DNA of 64,000 nt from Chrysomallon squamiferum (taxonomy: Eukaryota; Mollusca; Gastropoda; Neomphalida; Peltospiridae), in NCBI GenBank assembly GCA_012295275.1, contig CM022671.1, forward strand, positions 33,572,683 through 33,636,682, written 5' to 3'. The position numbers were made by a program, and so were the translations under genes. Below, one piece after another: positions 17,556 through 29,300 of this stretch. Below the pieces are notes generated by a model, which ran no database searches, was not told the DNA's origin, and saw nothing but the letters and a program-made list of their open reading frames with translations. Each line of letters starts with the position of its first letter. The stretch's first letter is position 1.

Positions 17556-19490
17556 AATAATCACAATTAAAATTGATAAAACAAAAATAACAATAAAAAA
17601 AATTGGAAAAACAAAAGACAAAAAAAACCCAAAGAAATACAAAACAAGAAAAAAACCTTTAAAGTGCTATATAGAAGTTACTACTATTGCTTTATCATTA
17701 TCATTACTACTACTACTACTGCTACTACTAATATTACTACTAGCAACTATCCAACAAAATCACTAAACATACAAAAACAAACAAACAACAAACAAAAGAA
17801 CAAACAAATGAAAAAATAAATAGAATAGAATAGAATAAAATAAAATAAAATAAAATAAAATGAAAACAAAACAAAACAAAACAAAATAAATAAATAAATA
17901 AAAATAAATAATCAGATTGTAATAAACATAGCCAGACAGATGTGCAGAGAGGCATAGAGAGAGAGATAAATAGTTACAATAAAATAAAATGTTGATTCTT
18001 AACTGTAATCGCAAATCATTTTATCCTGATTTCAGTGATGAAGAAATCAAGGTAACCAATCAAATAGATCCAAAGTTTTGAATTTCTTAAGATTTAATGT
18101 TTTGGTGCCGTTTGAAGAAATGTCGATTTTTAAGGGCCCGTTCTGAAGCGAGATTGTCTCTGACAAAGTTTCTCTCATGATCTATCATAATATGTATTCC
18201 AAATAATCAGTCTAATTTATTTTTTTCATAACTCCGCAAAGATTATTTACATTATTATGTTAAGCCAAAGTTGATAAAATTATTCTTTTAAAAATTCATA
18301 TCTTCACTTCTACTTGTACTGCGTAGTCTTTAAACCAAATTAATCAGAATGAAAAGATCTAGATGATGAAAAGCAAGTAAAACGGAAAAATTTGAAAATT
18401 AGAAATGATATTTTTAAGGTTGGTCCATCTCTATCTCTCTTTTTCTTTCATTCTTTTTTTTTTAATTTGTTTTTTAATTTTTAATTAATTTTGTTTTAAC
18501 CAGTGATAGAAAAAGCTATATAATAATAAAGATAACCTGCTAAACACTTAACACTGATAATGTATTAAGAACATTTGGACTAGTAGCTACAGACATACTT
18601 ACAAAAGTTACACATAGTGTTTGGTGATGTGAACGTAGAAGCTGAATTTCACTTGGATAAGAGATTTAAGAAGTGACTTTTGAAAAGATATCGGACCAAA
18701 GACAGACTGCATAAGAAACCAGAGTGACCTATGACATTATTTGTTATGTAAGTTTCAAACATAGCAATGTCACTTTTTCCGACATTCCATCATCAGTTCT
18801 AATATTATTTCCAACGCACTGCAAGGTCTTTTTCAAATCAGGTATTGTTTTAAGGGATCTGTTGCTCTCAAATGATCAAAATACTTTGCATTAAGATGGC
18901 AATAACTTTGGTGTTAGATACACAAATGAAACAAAGCTATCGAACTTCTGTTTGCTCGTGGCTGCTTACATGAAGAAAGATCTAAGAGTTAAACCCCTGA
19001 ACGTAAAAAAGTAGGGTATTAACTAAGTTAGCGACATTCGACCTTAGACCTATAACAAGATGGCGGCTATCTGACTGTAATTAAATGTGGCTTTTTTTCC
19101 CCACAATATGAAGTAAAAGACATTCAGCAAACACAAAAATAAAACTTTTAATATTCCATTCGTGCAGTTTTTATTCAGATATGACGTTAAATAAAGAACA
19201 AATCAAACGTTCGAATCAGTTCGGCGGACCACAAGTACAGGCACTTTGGGGGGGAGTTACCAGGTTAGAGAAGGCAGTTATATATATGAGACAAATAAAA
19301 AGATGAATTTCTTTACCGTAAGGAACAGTGTATCTAGGAAAATGTGGTATTCTGGACTGTAACAGAATATAAGAAATATGTATTTACAAATATACACTCA
19401 CAAATATACATACAGATATAAATATATATCGCAAAAACATATCTTTATTTATATTTATATGGGATTAATTGTAACGATGAAGATAAATAA

Positions 19491-19541
<51 letters not shown>

Positions 19542-19719
19542 TACAACTGTGGTAATTGAAATACTAAATAAAAATAAATAGATGAATGAATATATAATGA
19601 AAATAAAAATAATGAAATAGTAAATAAATAAATAAATAAATAAATACCGTATAATAAGAATATCCACAGGCATTTTCTATGATCACGACAAGATATACAA
19701 AAATTAGATGACTTCTCAT
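15746..19719 (-). CDS. CUB/antistasin-like secreted protein, copy A
   Basis: Six minus-strand exons: 19719-19648, 19356-19317, 17429-17154, 16853-16700, 16378-16326 and 15927-15746. Phases fit throughout and give 258 residues. Exon 1 is a signal peptide (MRSHLIFVYLVVIIENACG). Exon 2 is a short linker ending VPYG. Exons 3 and 4 make a CUB domain: GVITSPDYPSNYP, then VPSDVQYVEL, FDIEECG, CTCDGLY, LCG and QGFYLKY. The usual first CUB disulfide is missing, but an extra Cys pair sits in EECGSACTC. The end of exon 4 plus exon 5 encodes C-x4-C-x-C followed by DTYGCPVCVC, the core of antistasin-type domains. Exon 6 encodes an amphipathic helix (LLLQILLFLEHRTETVEQ) and a basic tail. The protein is predicted secreted and perhaps oligomeric through the helix. 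Its biological role is not evident from sequence. Confidence 0.85.
17061..17138. repeat. (CT)n microsatellite in copy A intron 3
   Basis: Pure CT run ending about 15 bases from the splice donor of the CUB exon. Confidence 0.95.
17471..17554. repeat. (AAT)n then (GAT)n microsatellite
   Basis: Trinucleotide run that switches from AAT to GAT at about 17521. It lies in intron 2 of copy A. Confidence 0.95.
19493..19541. repeat. (AAT)n microsatellite
   Basis: Pure AAT run in intron 1 of copy A. Confidence 0.9.
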
Positions 19720-19767
19720 GATTGAAATCTGTGAGTTAACCAAATGAGCTAATTTTCTGTTATCAAC

Positions 19768-19776
19768 ATTTATATA
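19768..19776 (-). promoter_or_regulatory. TATA box of copy A
   Basis: The minus strand reads GGTATATAAAT about 50 bases before the ATG at 19719. The other family copies have a similar box at a similar distance, which supports a core promoter and a very short 5' UTR. Confidence 0.6.
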
Positions 19777-20612
19777 CCTTTGAAGAAGTAAATATCTGTG
19801 ATTCTTAGATACAGCAGAGTGGCATATAGTGCTAATATAAACAGAATAAACAATATTAATTATGACATATTTTATTACTAGAAGATAAACGTTTAGAGTG
19901 TTCTTGTTAAAGTTTTTAGTATTGGTGGTGAATGATAAGATGGGTGTGAAAGTGAGAAAGAGAGAGATACAGACAGACAGAGAAAGAGAAACGGATAGAC
20001 GGAGCGAGAATGAGACAGTGTGTGTGCATGTGTGTGTGTGTGTGCTTGTATGCAGCAGAGAGAGAGAGAAGGGGAGGAGGGGGAGAGAGAAGAGGGAGAG
20101 AGAGAGAGAGATGGTAAAGGAACACATATGGAAATGGAAACTTGTTGCCCCTAGTACATCTTTTATTATTCTTATATTATAATAAGGGATCCAACATATA
20201 TCAAATAGGAAACCATGTATCTATTACAGTTTAGCGAAAACGGTGATAGGACTATGGCTAAAAGAGACACATGCTTTGAGCTTTTTGCCATTAATATTTA
20301 AAAACAAATAAACATTAATATTTGAAGTGGTTCTGTTCAAATATCATTCATTATCATCTATTACGCTGGATCATTCATGGGCCAGTTTCTAATTTAATTT
20401 ACTATGGTAAAGCGATTCAGCCGAAAACGTTATAATTAAATTTGTAAGATTTAGTAATAAAAAACAAGCTAATTATCAAACACAACTAAACTGAATGAAA
20501 TACAAAAAATTTATTTTAAATACTGATGTTCACAGCGTGATTGGTCACAATGTTTTACAAGAATGAAAAGTTTATTTTAGATGTTTATTTTCTCTTTTTA
20601 TTTCATTTTTAT

Positions 20613-20902
20613 TTATCGTGTGTTGCCGCCATTTTCAAAGGCTTTTAAAACGACTGCGAGTTGTTCCTGAAAATTGCGAACGTCAGATTCCAAAGTTTGT
20701 GCTCGATGCTGCAGATTCCTCAAAATCTGAAGTATTAGACCGTTTTGTGGAACTGAAGGAAAAATAAGAAAAAAATAATAATAACGTAAGTAAACTGAAT
20801 ATTCGGGTAAATAAATAAATTCATAAATAAATAAATAAATAAAAAAGTAATAACAAGAACATTACTACTATTACTACTAATAATAGTAATAATAAAAATA
20901 AC

Positions 20903-20943
<41 letters not shown>

Positions 20944-21052
20944 TGATGATGATGATGATGATGATAATTCCTATCACATTAGTGTTTAAAAATCAAAAAA
21001 CAAATAAATAAATAAATAAACATTGGGAAATAATATATATATATTATTTTTA

Positions 21053-21133
<81 letters not shown>

Positions 21134-22528
21134 TTGTAAATTACACTGAGTTCTTGTTCAACAAATTAACATTATTTCTTTCTTAACGTTAAATCATGGT
21201 TTAAATATGTATTTGTTGTTACAAAAATACTAACGGAAGGTTGTTGAAGGGGCTGGGTGACATTTGCAAACCGGACATCCCGACACATCTCGACTGTAAA
21301 ACAAAATACATTGTTATCAGACGATTATCACTGTTCAGAATATTTATACTTTTTCCTTCAAACCATTATCTATCATTTCTACGTTCCTAGGATCAAAAGA
21401 AAGTTTATTTAAAAATTATGGACAGGCACAATGTCTACCAATGTGATAAATACATTTATTAGAATTAAGTATGGGTTTTGTGCGTATTTGTGTGTGTGTT
21501 TGTGTATGTATGCGCGTGTGTGCGTTTATGTATGTATAAGAGTGTGCGCGTTCGTGCTTGTGTGTGCGTGAATTTGTGTGTATGTGTCTGCCGGTGTGTC
21601 TATGTTTCTGTTTTTCTATCTGTGAAGCTAATAAATAAACTTTGCTGTTCTTATTTCGTTACAGATTTGAAAAGACTCAGTCTGTATGATTTGTACAACA
21701 CAGATGCATCACCTGTAAAATGAACCGTGAGGACAATAGGGACATGTCACATAGCGGCACGTTGTCATTGACGTCGTTCGGATAAACTGGTACTTGAGAT
21801 AAAAGCCTTGTCCAGACGTGTAGGCGTTAGAATAGAAAGAAAAATAGATCTTTCCGTTTTTCAGCTCATGCTTGTCAACTGTCAAACCAAAACGAGATTA
21901 ATTAATGAACGAACGAGTGATATATAAATCAGAATGAAATTAAATTAAATTAATAAAATGAACATTAAGAAAGATAATTAATAACAAAAAAAGGAAAATA
22001 AAATTAAAAAAATATATATATTAAAACAAAATATTATCAATGAAAACAACCACAGCAAGAACAACAAATAAAACAATAAAACAATAAATAAACAAATAAA
22101 TAAATAAATAAATAAAATAAGCATAATAAAAAAGATAATTATATAAATATAAAAGAAAGAAAGAAAATAAGCGTAATAAATAAATAAATAAAAAAATAAA
22201 TAAATAAATAAACCAAACACTTACTTTTATTACGCCGTCTCCGTTTGGCAGAGAGCGACCGCAAAACGGTCGAGGAAAGGCGCTGATGTAAAGACCATCG
22301 CAGGTACACGTGGATCCTCCACACTCTTCAATGTCAAACGTCGTGAACTGCAGCTCCACGTACAACACATCACTGGGAACCGCTATGGATGCTATGTACC
22401 CAGCGGTGAAGTTGCTGTACTGGTCGTGGTAGTTGTGTGGGTACACATTCGGGTAATTCGGCGACGTAATTGTCCCAGTGACTTGTGTCAGAGGAGAATT
22501 TCCTGTTGATAAAATAAATTAAATATTT

Positions 22529-22606
<78 letters not shown>

Positions 22607-22819
22607 ATATTTTTGTCTGCCTGGCTGACTATCTCACTACGTACCTCCACGTACCTGTTTGTCTGACTGTCTGTCTGCATGTCTGTACAAAATATGTATT
22701 TGTTTGTCTTCCCTTCTAATAATTATTACTATCTGCTTATCTGTTTGTCTCTGTATCTGTGTTTCTGTCTCTCTGTATTTGTTCTATGCCTGTATGATTT
22801 TGTATATGCATATGCATAT

Positions 22820-22866
<47 letters not shown>

Positions 22867-23007
22867 CCATGACTTATTTTTACTGTTTAATTGTTGTATT
22901 ACACAACTGTTGATGGATTTAACACGTAAAAAATGAGTTAATATCCTTAACTTACCAGGAGGTACAGTCGTAAGCATAAAGTATGTGTCACCCTGAAAAA
23001 GAAAAGA

Positions 23008-23043
<36 letters not shown>

Positions 23044-23126
23044 TGTTTGTTATTCTTAAAATGAAAATAGTTTTCAATTTCTTGTTTTTTTTCTGAATGT
23101 AAACCAGCAGATATGCACTAAAGAAG

Positions 23127-23158
<32 letters not shown>

Positions 23159-23419
23159 ACTACACATATATGTATGTAAATAACAAATAATGTATCGAAA
23201 TAAATATAGTTCCGCCCCAAAACACTGTATTTTTGTCATTACCCGAAAATACAGAAATTTATCTATTTATCATATCTTACCACTACGTATAGTGAGTGCA
23301 CTATCTTTATAATGATGTGTTTGTATCTGTAAATGTGTATATTGAGAAATATATACCTGAGTTCCGCTAAACTTTAAAGCGATCAAAAGAAAAAATACAA
23401 AATGTATATATCGAGCCAT
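20613..23419 (-). CDS. CUB/antistasin-like secreted protein, copy B (frame problem at exon 3/4)
   Basis: Six minus-strand exons: 23419-23357, 22992-22956, 22502-22225, 21878-21713, 21293-21235 and 20752-20613. Exon 1 is a signal peptide (MARYIHFVFFLLIALKFSG). Exons 3 and 4 encode the CUB domain (GTITSPNYPN, FDIEECGG, CTCDGLY, FCGRSLPNGDG, GQGFYLKY). Exons 4 and 5 encode C-x4-C-x2-C-x11-C-x2-C-x-C with DVSGCPVCKC. Exon 6 is the helix (LILQILRNLQHRAQTLES) ending TAA, with an AATAAA overlapping the stop. Canonical borders sum to 743 bases, not a multiple of three: the CUB exon ends in phase 0 where copies A and C end in phase 1. Either a donor 4 bases downstream (GTGTTT) or an acceptor 8 bases downstream (AAG) would restore the frame, giving 248 or 244 residues. 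The copy is otherwise well kept, so it may be functional with shifted splicing or newly broken. Confidence 0.72.
20902..20963. repeat. (AAT)n/(GAT)n microsatellite
   Basis: Same AAT-to-GAT switch as at 17471. It lies in intron 5 of copy B. Confidence 0.9.
21055..21134. repeat. (ATT)n then (ATTT)n microsatellite
   Basis: ATT trinucleotides changing into ATTT tetranucleotides, in intron 5 of copy B. Confidence 0.9.
21331..21469 (-). repeat. Copy of the copy-B promoter region inside intron 4 of the same gene
   Basis: About 140 bases match 23443-23602 with many shared words in the same order and orientation: the TATA-like ATATTTATAC, AAACCATTATCTA, ACGTT.CTAGGA, and ATTTATTAGAATT. The second location is the upstream flank of exon 1 of copy B. 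This is therefore a partial duplication of a promoter block. Confidence 0.7.
22533..22602. repeat. (CT)n microsatellite in copy B intron 2
   Basis: Pure CT run about 30 bases upstream (on the coding strand) of the CUB exon. Confidence 0.95.
22822..22865. repeat. (ATT)n microsatellite
   Basis: Pure ATT run in intron 2 of copy B. Confidence 0.9.
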
Positions 23420-23452
23420 CGTGAAAAGTTTAAAAAATATTTACCGTTCGTA

Positions 23453-23461
23453 ATATTTATA
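23453..23461 (-). promoter_or_regulatory. TATA box of copy B
   Basis: The minus strand reads GGTATAAATAT about 35-40 bases upstream of the ATG at 23419, so the 5' UTR would be only about 10-15 bases. Confidence 0.6.
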
Positions 23462-24240
23462 CCTTTCCACCTCAAACCATTATCTACCATATTTACGTTT
23501 CTAGGAGGTGCGTACATAAATTTATCATCAAACCAAAGTTTGTTTAAACATTCTGAACAGATACAATGTTTACCAAACTGATAAATATATTTATTAGAAT
23601 TTACAGTTTGACGAATAGAGTAAATATCTTTTCTAAACTTCCTAGTCATTGCTTTTTTTTTTTTCTTCTTAAAGTGCACCTATGGTGCCTATAATAATTA
23701 AGTAAAATATATTTTGTAAAAATCTGATTTTAAAATTTTCTTTCATATTAATGTTTATTTTTGATGTTAACAGATGCATTTTATACATTTCCAATTGGTA
23801 GATTTTTTTATTATTTATTTATTTATTGCTAAAGATACACGGGGAAATGGTTATAGTTCGAAATATTATTTTACTACTTTTAGTTATAATAAGTATCTGC
23901 ATTCGACTATAATAAAGATCGATAGTTTATTGAAGTAAGTGTTTACAGTTTTTTCTAGTAAAAATCTTAAGTTTGTTCTAGTCAGTGTCTTCAACTGACT
24001 ATTAAATGTCTACAACTGATTTTAGTAGATATCTGCAGTGAACTAACAAACTTCTGCAGGTGGATCTTGTAAATTTTTAGTTTGTCCTAGTAAATGTGTT
24101 GTTTAAATAATATTTCTTTTTCTCTGACACGTGACTTCTAAACACATAATTGAATAAATAAATAAATACAGTAAGCAAAAAAATTAAAAATTAATAATTT
24201 TAATATCAAAAACATTTACATTTATTATTATTATTATTAT

Positions 24241-24330
24241 TAAACTGGTACTTGAAATACAGCGCTTTCGTATAGGCGTTAGTTGAGAGTTAACATATAA
24301 ATCAGAATGAAATTAAACTGAACTGAAATA
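24241..24330 (-). pseudogene. Orphan fragment of CUB-family exon 4
   Basis: Words matching copy B exon 4 and its intron 3 flank occur in the same order: AAACTGGTACTTGA.ATA, TAGGCGTTAG, then ATATAAATCAGAATGAAATT. The copy B counterparts lie at about 21786-21940. The intervening exon sequence is decayed or deleted, so this is a dead remnant of another duplicate. Confidence 0.6.
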
Positions 24331-25521
24331 AACTGAATTAAACTGAATTATTAAAGTAAATATTATCAAATAAAATGTATTACAATAAAGAGAAAAAGAA
24401 GAAAATATATGTTTTCGTATATATGTGTAAACTCATTTCTAAAACGTAGGCAAAATAAACAAGTTAATTAACTAGCTGTTCTTTTTGAAGTCTGTTGACA
24501 TAACAAAAGTCCTGTAGCCCTGTTTATTCTCAATGTCCCGGATGTCTTGATACTTGAGTTCACATCATTAGTTCACATAACTTTATTGTCAGTGGTGAAA
24601 AATGCACTTATGTTCGAAAAGTGGTTCACATTTACAGAAGTGCATTCGACTCATCCTGTTTGTTTTTTTTAACCTCAACTCACCTTCGGTCCAAGGTTAT
24701 TTAGTAATCTTTGTTACATTTTTCTTGATGGCATTTTGCACGTTCGTAGAAATTTAAGTTATTTTATATGACTTTAATTCATTCATTTATTTTGATGATT
24801 TTGTTAGGTTTTTTTTGCTCACTGATTTTTGTTGTTTATTTTAAAGTTTAAAACAAAGATCTGGAGAAACAACAGCATCATCAACAACAAAAATAAATAA
24901 ATAAATAAATAAATAAATAAAATGCTAAGAGCGAACGACATAATGAAAAAAGAAAAAAAACAAAAACAAAAAAAAAAGAACTTATACAGTTTATAAATAA
25001 TATAATTTTCAGTGATCAAAAAATTTATATTTAGCGATAACTTACATATTTTTTATTTATTTTATTTTTTATATAATAATTATACAGCTGCTATTGGAGC
25101 ATTGTTATATTGTCCATCGCATCCAATATTGTGGTGTAAGCACACGTTAATACTAACGTTCATAGTTAAATAACTATCTCTTTGAACTCAGTCGAAGCCA
25201 GTGAAGCGGATTTACATTCGCACATGATCATCATGCCAGTCGTAAAAATAAACTGTTTTTGTTCTGATTCTTTAATAACTGGATTTGAATTATGAAAGAA
25301 TATATCACAGTGTTTGATGCACTGAACGTTTGCACAACTTTCTGATAGGCCCATAATTCTTGATTCATAAGAAATTTCCGTATCTTTGCATCTAAAATTT
25401 CAGTTAAGGTATTTTCAATATATTTGTTTTTGTTTGTTTGGTTTGATGTTTTTTTTATAGGTTTTGTACTGTTGTTGTTGTTGTTGTTACTATTGTTGTT
25501 CTTCTTCTTTTTCTTCGTCTT

Positions 25522-25523
25522 AA

Positions 25524-25580
<57 letters not shown>
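25522..25580. repeat. (ATT)n microsatellite
   Basis: Pure ATT run between copies B and C. Confidence 0.9.
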
Positions 25581-25583
<3 letters not shown>

Positions 25584-26363
25584 CAACTTAAGCTGTTTAA
25601 TAACACAGACATTGAAATGTAGATCTTGTATTGCCTGGATGTTATAAAACACGTCTTAGCTTTCATCCGGTTTGAGTTTGTGGATCTTGGGTGGGGGGGG
25701 AATTAATAGGAATTTAAAAAATAATAATTAAATAGATAACAAGTTAAAAATAAATAAATAAATAAATTTAAAAAAATAGTAAAAACAAAAATTTTAAATA
25801 TAAAAAATAAATAATTTTAATTGGTACATAGGGTTCATCTCCTTTTATTTTTAAACATATAAAATATTCTTTAATGAGATGATACAAATATATGTGTATG
25901 TGTGTATGTTTAGAACCTGTAACCGCATGTTTATTCATTTATGTTCTACATTTTCAAACACTATCAGCATGAGACTGCATTAACAGATTTCAATATCGGG
26001 CCGTCGGCGGACTTTTATATGGTAAAACTAACAAACACTGAAACTCAGTGTTGAAAATCTCTTTTCTAGCCGCTGTTGAGCTTCTAGCAGAAACTTCTAG
26101 CAGGTTCGTCGTAAGGAAACGTTTTGACTGATGACAGCCGCTCATGACCAAACATCAGCTGAAAATGGTCCGCTATCGCATGTTGATACGTATAATTATT
26201 AAAAATATACATTTATAAAGAAAAAAAAAAAAAATTCATGCAGGTTTATTTTTATTCTTCTATAGTCTGAGGTGACTGTTACACGTAACGTCCAAATTAT
26301 TGTTCAGATTAATTCAAAGATGATTTAGAATTTATTTTTCTCTCTTGTTTCTCTTTTGAAATA

Positions 26364-26843
26364 CTATCGTCTTGAAGAACCACGTTTCAGAATGGCGTCG
26401 AGTGCCATTTTTAATTCTTCTTGAAGGTCGTGGGCTGAATTCTGCAGAGTTTCCGCTCTGTGCTCCAAATTGCTAAGCATCTGAAGCAAGTAAGTATTCT
26501 TGGTATCTGAAATACATATAAAATCACCATGAAAAACAGAAGTTAAATAATAAAATGCAGAAAAAGTAAACTATATCAATTTCTTTAAAGATATATTCTC
26601 GTTCACACTGAAGTAAATGAATAAATCCATACACTGATCCATTCATTCGTCTATTAATCCATCCATCCATCTGTTTTGTTTCACTTTTTTTTTCTATATA
26701 AACATGTGTTTTATGAATGATTAAGAACAATACATTATAAAAGGTTTTATGAAAACGTTTCAGTTTGGAAATGTACTAACCAGGTGTTGTTGGGTACGCA
26801 GTGTGGCAGCTGCAAATTAAACATCCGTACATGTCCCGACTGA

Positions 26844-26899
<56 letters not shown>

Positions 26900-26909
26900 T
26901 GATGATGAC

Positions 26910-26942
<33 letters not shown>

Positions 26943-27306
26943 AAATAAATAATGTTCATATTTATGATATATTTGTAACACTAAAATACACTCTTTATTA
27001 TTTCAACAGAGACGAACAAGATTTGTATGGGTTATGATGACTGATATATTGAGAACATTTACACATTTTTCTGATACATTTTTATGACATACCTGTAGTA
27101 TGAACCGTATGAACAATACGAACACGTTGAAGTGCCACAAGTGTGCGAGGTTTGCTGAGAACCACGTATCAGTCGATATGTTAAATAGAAACCTGTTCCT
27201 GTGTTAGAGAGGTCTGAGTAGAAATAAAATGACAAAATTTGGTTTTTTATTTGATGTCGGTCAACTGAAAAGAAAAAAAATCAAGAATAATACTACCTTT
27301 AAAAAC

Positions 27307-27397
<91 letters not shown>

Positions 27398-28719
27398 TTA
27401 ATGGATACAAAATTCTCTAAATAAAATAAAACAGAAAATAAATAAATAAATAAATTAATTAATTAAAATATATAAAATAATAAAAACAGTAGTGGTAGCT
27501 GTAGTTTTAATACTAATATTAGTATTAGTTCTAGTATTAGTATTTAAATTATTATTATTGGTATATATAGTAGTAAATAAAAAAACAATAATAAAGATAA
27601 TAAGAAGCTTATAAATTACTGTTCAAATGAACAACGAAAATATAATAATAAGAAGAAGAAGAAGAAAAAGAAGAAGAATGGCTACTCTTTTGGAGGCTGC
27701 GTTTTCATGCAATGACATTATTATTATTATAATTATTAGTAGTATACGTTTAGAAAAATGACTTACTTTTCAATACTCCATCACCATTCGGCAGTGAACT
27801 TCCACACAGAGGCTTTGACAGTGCGCTGATGTAGATACCATCACAAGTACAATCTGTTCCACCACAATCTTCTATATCAAATATCGTGAATCGTAGTTCT
27901 ACGTACTGAACATCGGAAGGTACTCTGATCGATCCCATGTAGCCGTTTTTGCCTCCGGTGACGTTCGATGATGAACTCCAGTAATAATTTGGATAATTGG
28001 ATGGATAATTCGGTGATGCAATTGAACCTGTATTTTGATAGGCTGGAGAGTAGGCTAGAAATATGAACAATAATTATTAATCACAAGATTATGCAAAAGT
28101 TTCTTTTACTTTTTTTTTTCTTTCTATTTTTGTATTTGCATATCCTGAAAGAATCAAAACGCTTGCTTAACACAAACATATGCACACACCTACTAATATT
28201 CTCGCATGAACAAAAGAAGCCAAACTAATACTGTTCAATATAATTTATATAAAAAAATAATAATAAAATAATATAAAAATCAAATAAATATTTCGTTTCT
28301 TACAAGGAGGTATTCCAGTGGGGACAAAGGGAAGACGAGCCTGAAATAAGAAAAGCAATGACATACAGCACTTTTCCTTTCGTAAAAATTTAACAAATCA
28401 GATTAAATTAAGCAATATAAATTAATTCTCTTCTTTTTTCTTTCATTATACATGCTCCATATACATATTTTGATACATCTGGACCACTTATACATCCGTT
28501 TTTCCTTCCATCTTTTATTTCATTTAACCGTCTGATTATTCATCAGAATTTACATACATGCTTACATTCTGAAAAAAACAACACCTCTCTAAACTTGTTA
28601 TAGCGATTTATATTATATAACAATATATAATTTAAAGAGTTTAGGTACATTTAAGTAATTACCTGTGTCTGTTTGGTGATAATGGTCAGAAAAACTACAC
28701 AAACGATGAGTCGATTCAT
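26364..28719 (-). CDS. CUB/antistasin-like secreted protein, copy C
   Basis: Six minus-strand exons: 28719-28663, 28340-28304, 28054-27767, 27264-27093, 26839-26781 and 26506-26364. Borders and phases are all consistent and give 251 residues. Residues 1-19 are a signal peptide (MNRLIVCVVFLTIITKQTQ). The CUB domain runs from GSIASPNYPSNYP through VPSDVQYVEL, FDIEDCGGTDCTCDG and PLCGSSLPNGDG to the exon 4 part GTGFYLTYRLI. Exons 4 and 5 give C-x4-C-x2-C-x11-C-x2-C-x-C with DMYGCLICSC. Exon 6 encodes the helix (YLLQMLSNLEHRAETLQ) followed by LQEELKMAL and a basic tail ending SSRR. A possible N-glycosylation site (NVT) lies in the CUB. Its upstream flank is highly similar to that of copy D. This is the cleanest member of the family. 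Confidence 0.87.
26846..26940. repeat. (AAT)n/(GAT)n microsatellite
   Basis: Trinucleotide run immediately upstream of exon 5 of copy C; it begins within about 4 bases of the acceptor AG. Confidence 0.9.
27309..27394. repeat. (AG)n microsatellite in copy C intron 3
   Basis: Pure AG run. On the coding strand it is a CT tract about 45 bases before the exon 4 acceptor. Confidence 0.95.
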
Positions 28720-28781
28720 GATGAAATATTTTCGGTTTTCCTGAAGACAAAACGTCTTTGTATTTTGTCTTGTGTCTTGCC

Positions 28782-28790
28782 ATTTATATA
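28782..28790 (-). promoter_or_regulatory. TATA box of copy C
   Basis: The minus strand reads GTATATAAATGG about 65 bases upstream of the ATG at 28719. About 180 bases around it are conserved in copy D (37490-37710), including an ATATCACTAAGAATATAACG block. Confidence 0.6.
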
Positions 28791-28929
28791 CAAAACAGGA
28801 GCAAAGAACGTTACTGGAATAATCGTGTTACTAGGCTATAAATGCATTCGGTGTTATATCACTAAGAATATAACGCTTATCTAAAAGAAAGTTTTCATAT
28901 TTACATTTGACGCCACAAAAAGAACTTTT

Positions 28930-29239
28930 GTCTCACGCTTTGTTGTGTGTGTGTGTGTAGAAATAATATTACAAAAAAATATATATCCACAGAAATAAAT
29001 CATTCGCTAACACAGAAGCAGACAGAGAAAACATGCACAAAGTGGTATATAAAACAACAAATTAGCGAAAATAGAAAAAGGTACCTGAAAATAAAATAAA
29101 TAAATTAAATAACATGATCTGCTGTCAGTCGTATGTTTCCTTCAGTGAGAATCGATCCTGTGTCCAATGATGCCACAGTCCTTTTCTCCAAACATAGAAT
29201 CACTGTCTGCTATCATATTATGGTAACCTACTGTTATAT

Positions 29240-29300
<61 letters not shown>

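Larger units (their letters stand above)
23462..26363. other. Intergenic region between copies B and C
   Basis: No complete gene is supported. It holds the upstream flank of copy B to about 23602, an orphan exon-4 fragment near 24241-24330, (AAAT)n near 24890-24920, an (ATT)n run at 25522-25580, and a short cysteine-containing minus-strand frame at 25166-25354 that I cannot assign. Confidence 0.5.

Noticed and set aside
22729-23010. Asn-rich protein on the minus strand
   Set aside because: It is the translation of an (ATT)n run fused to exon 2 of copy B and intron sequence.
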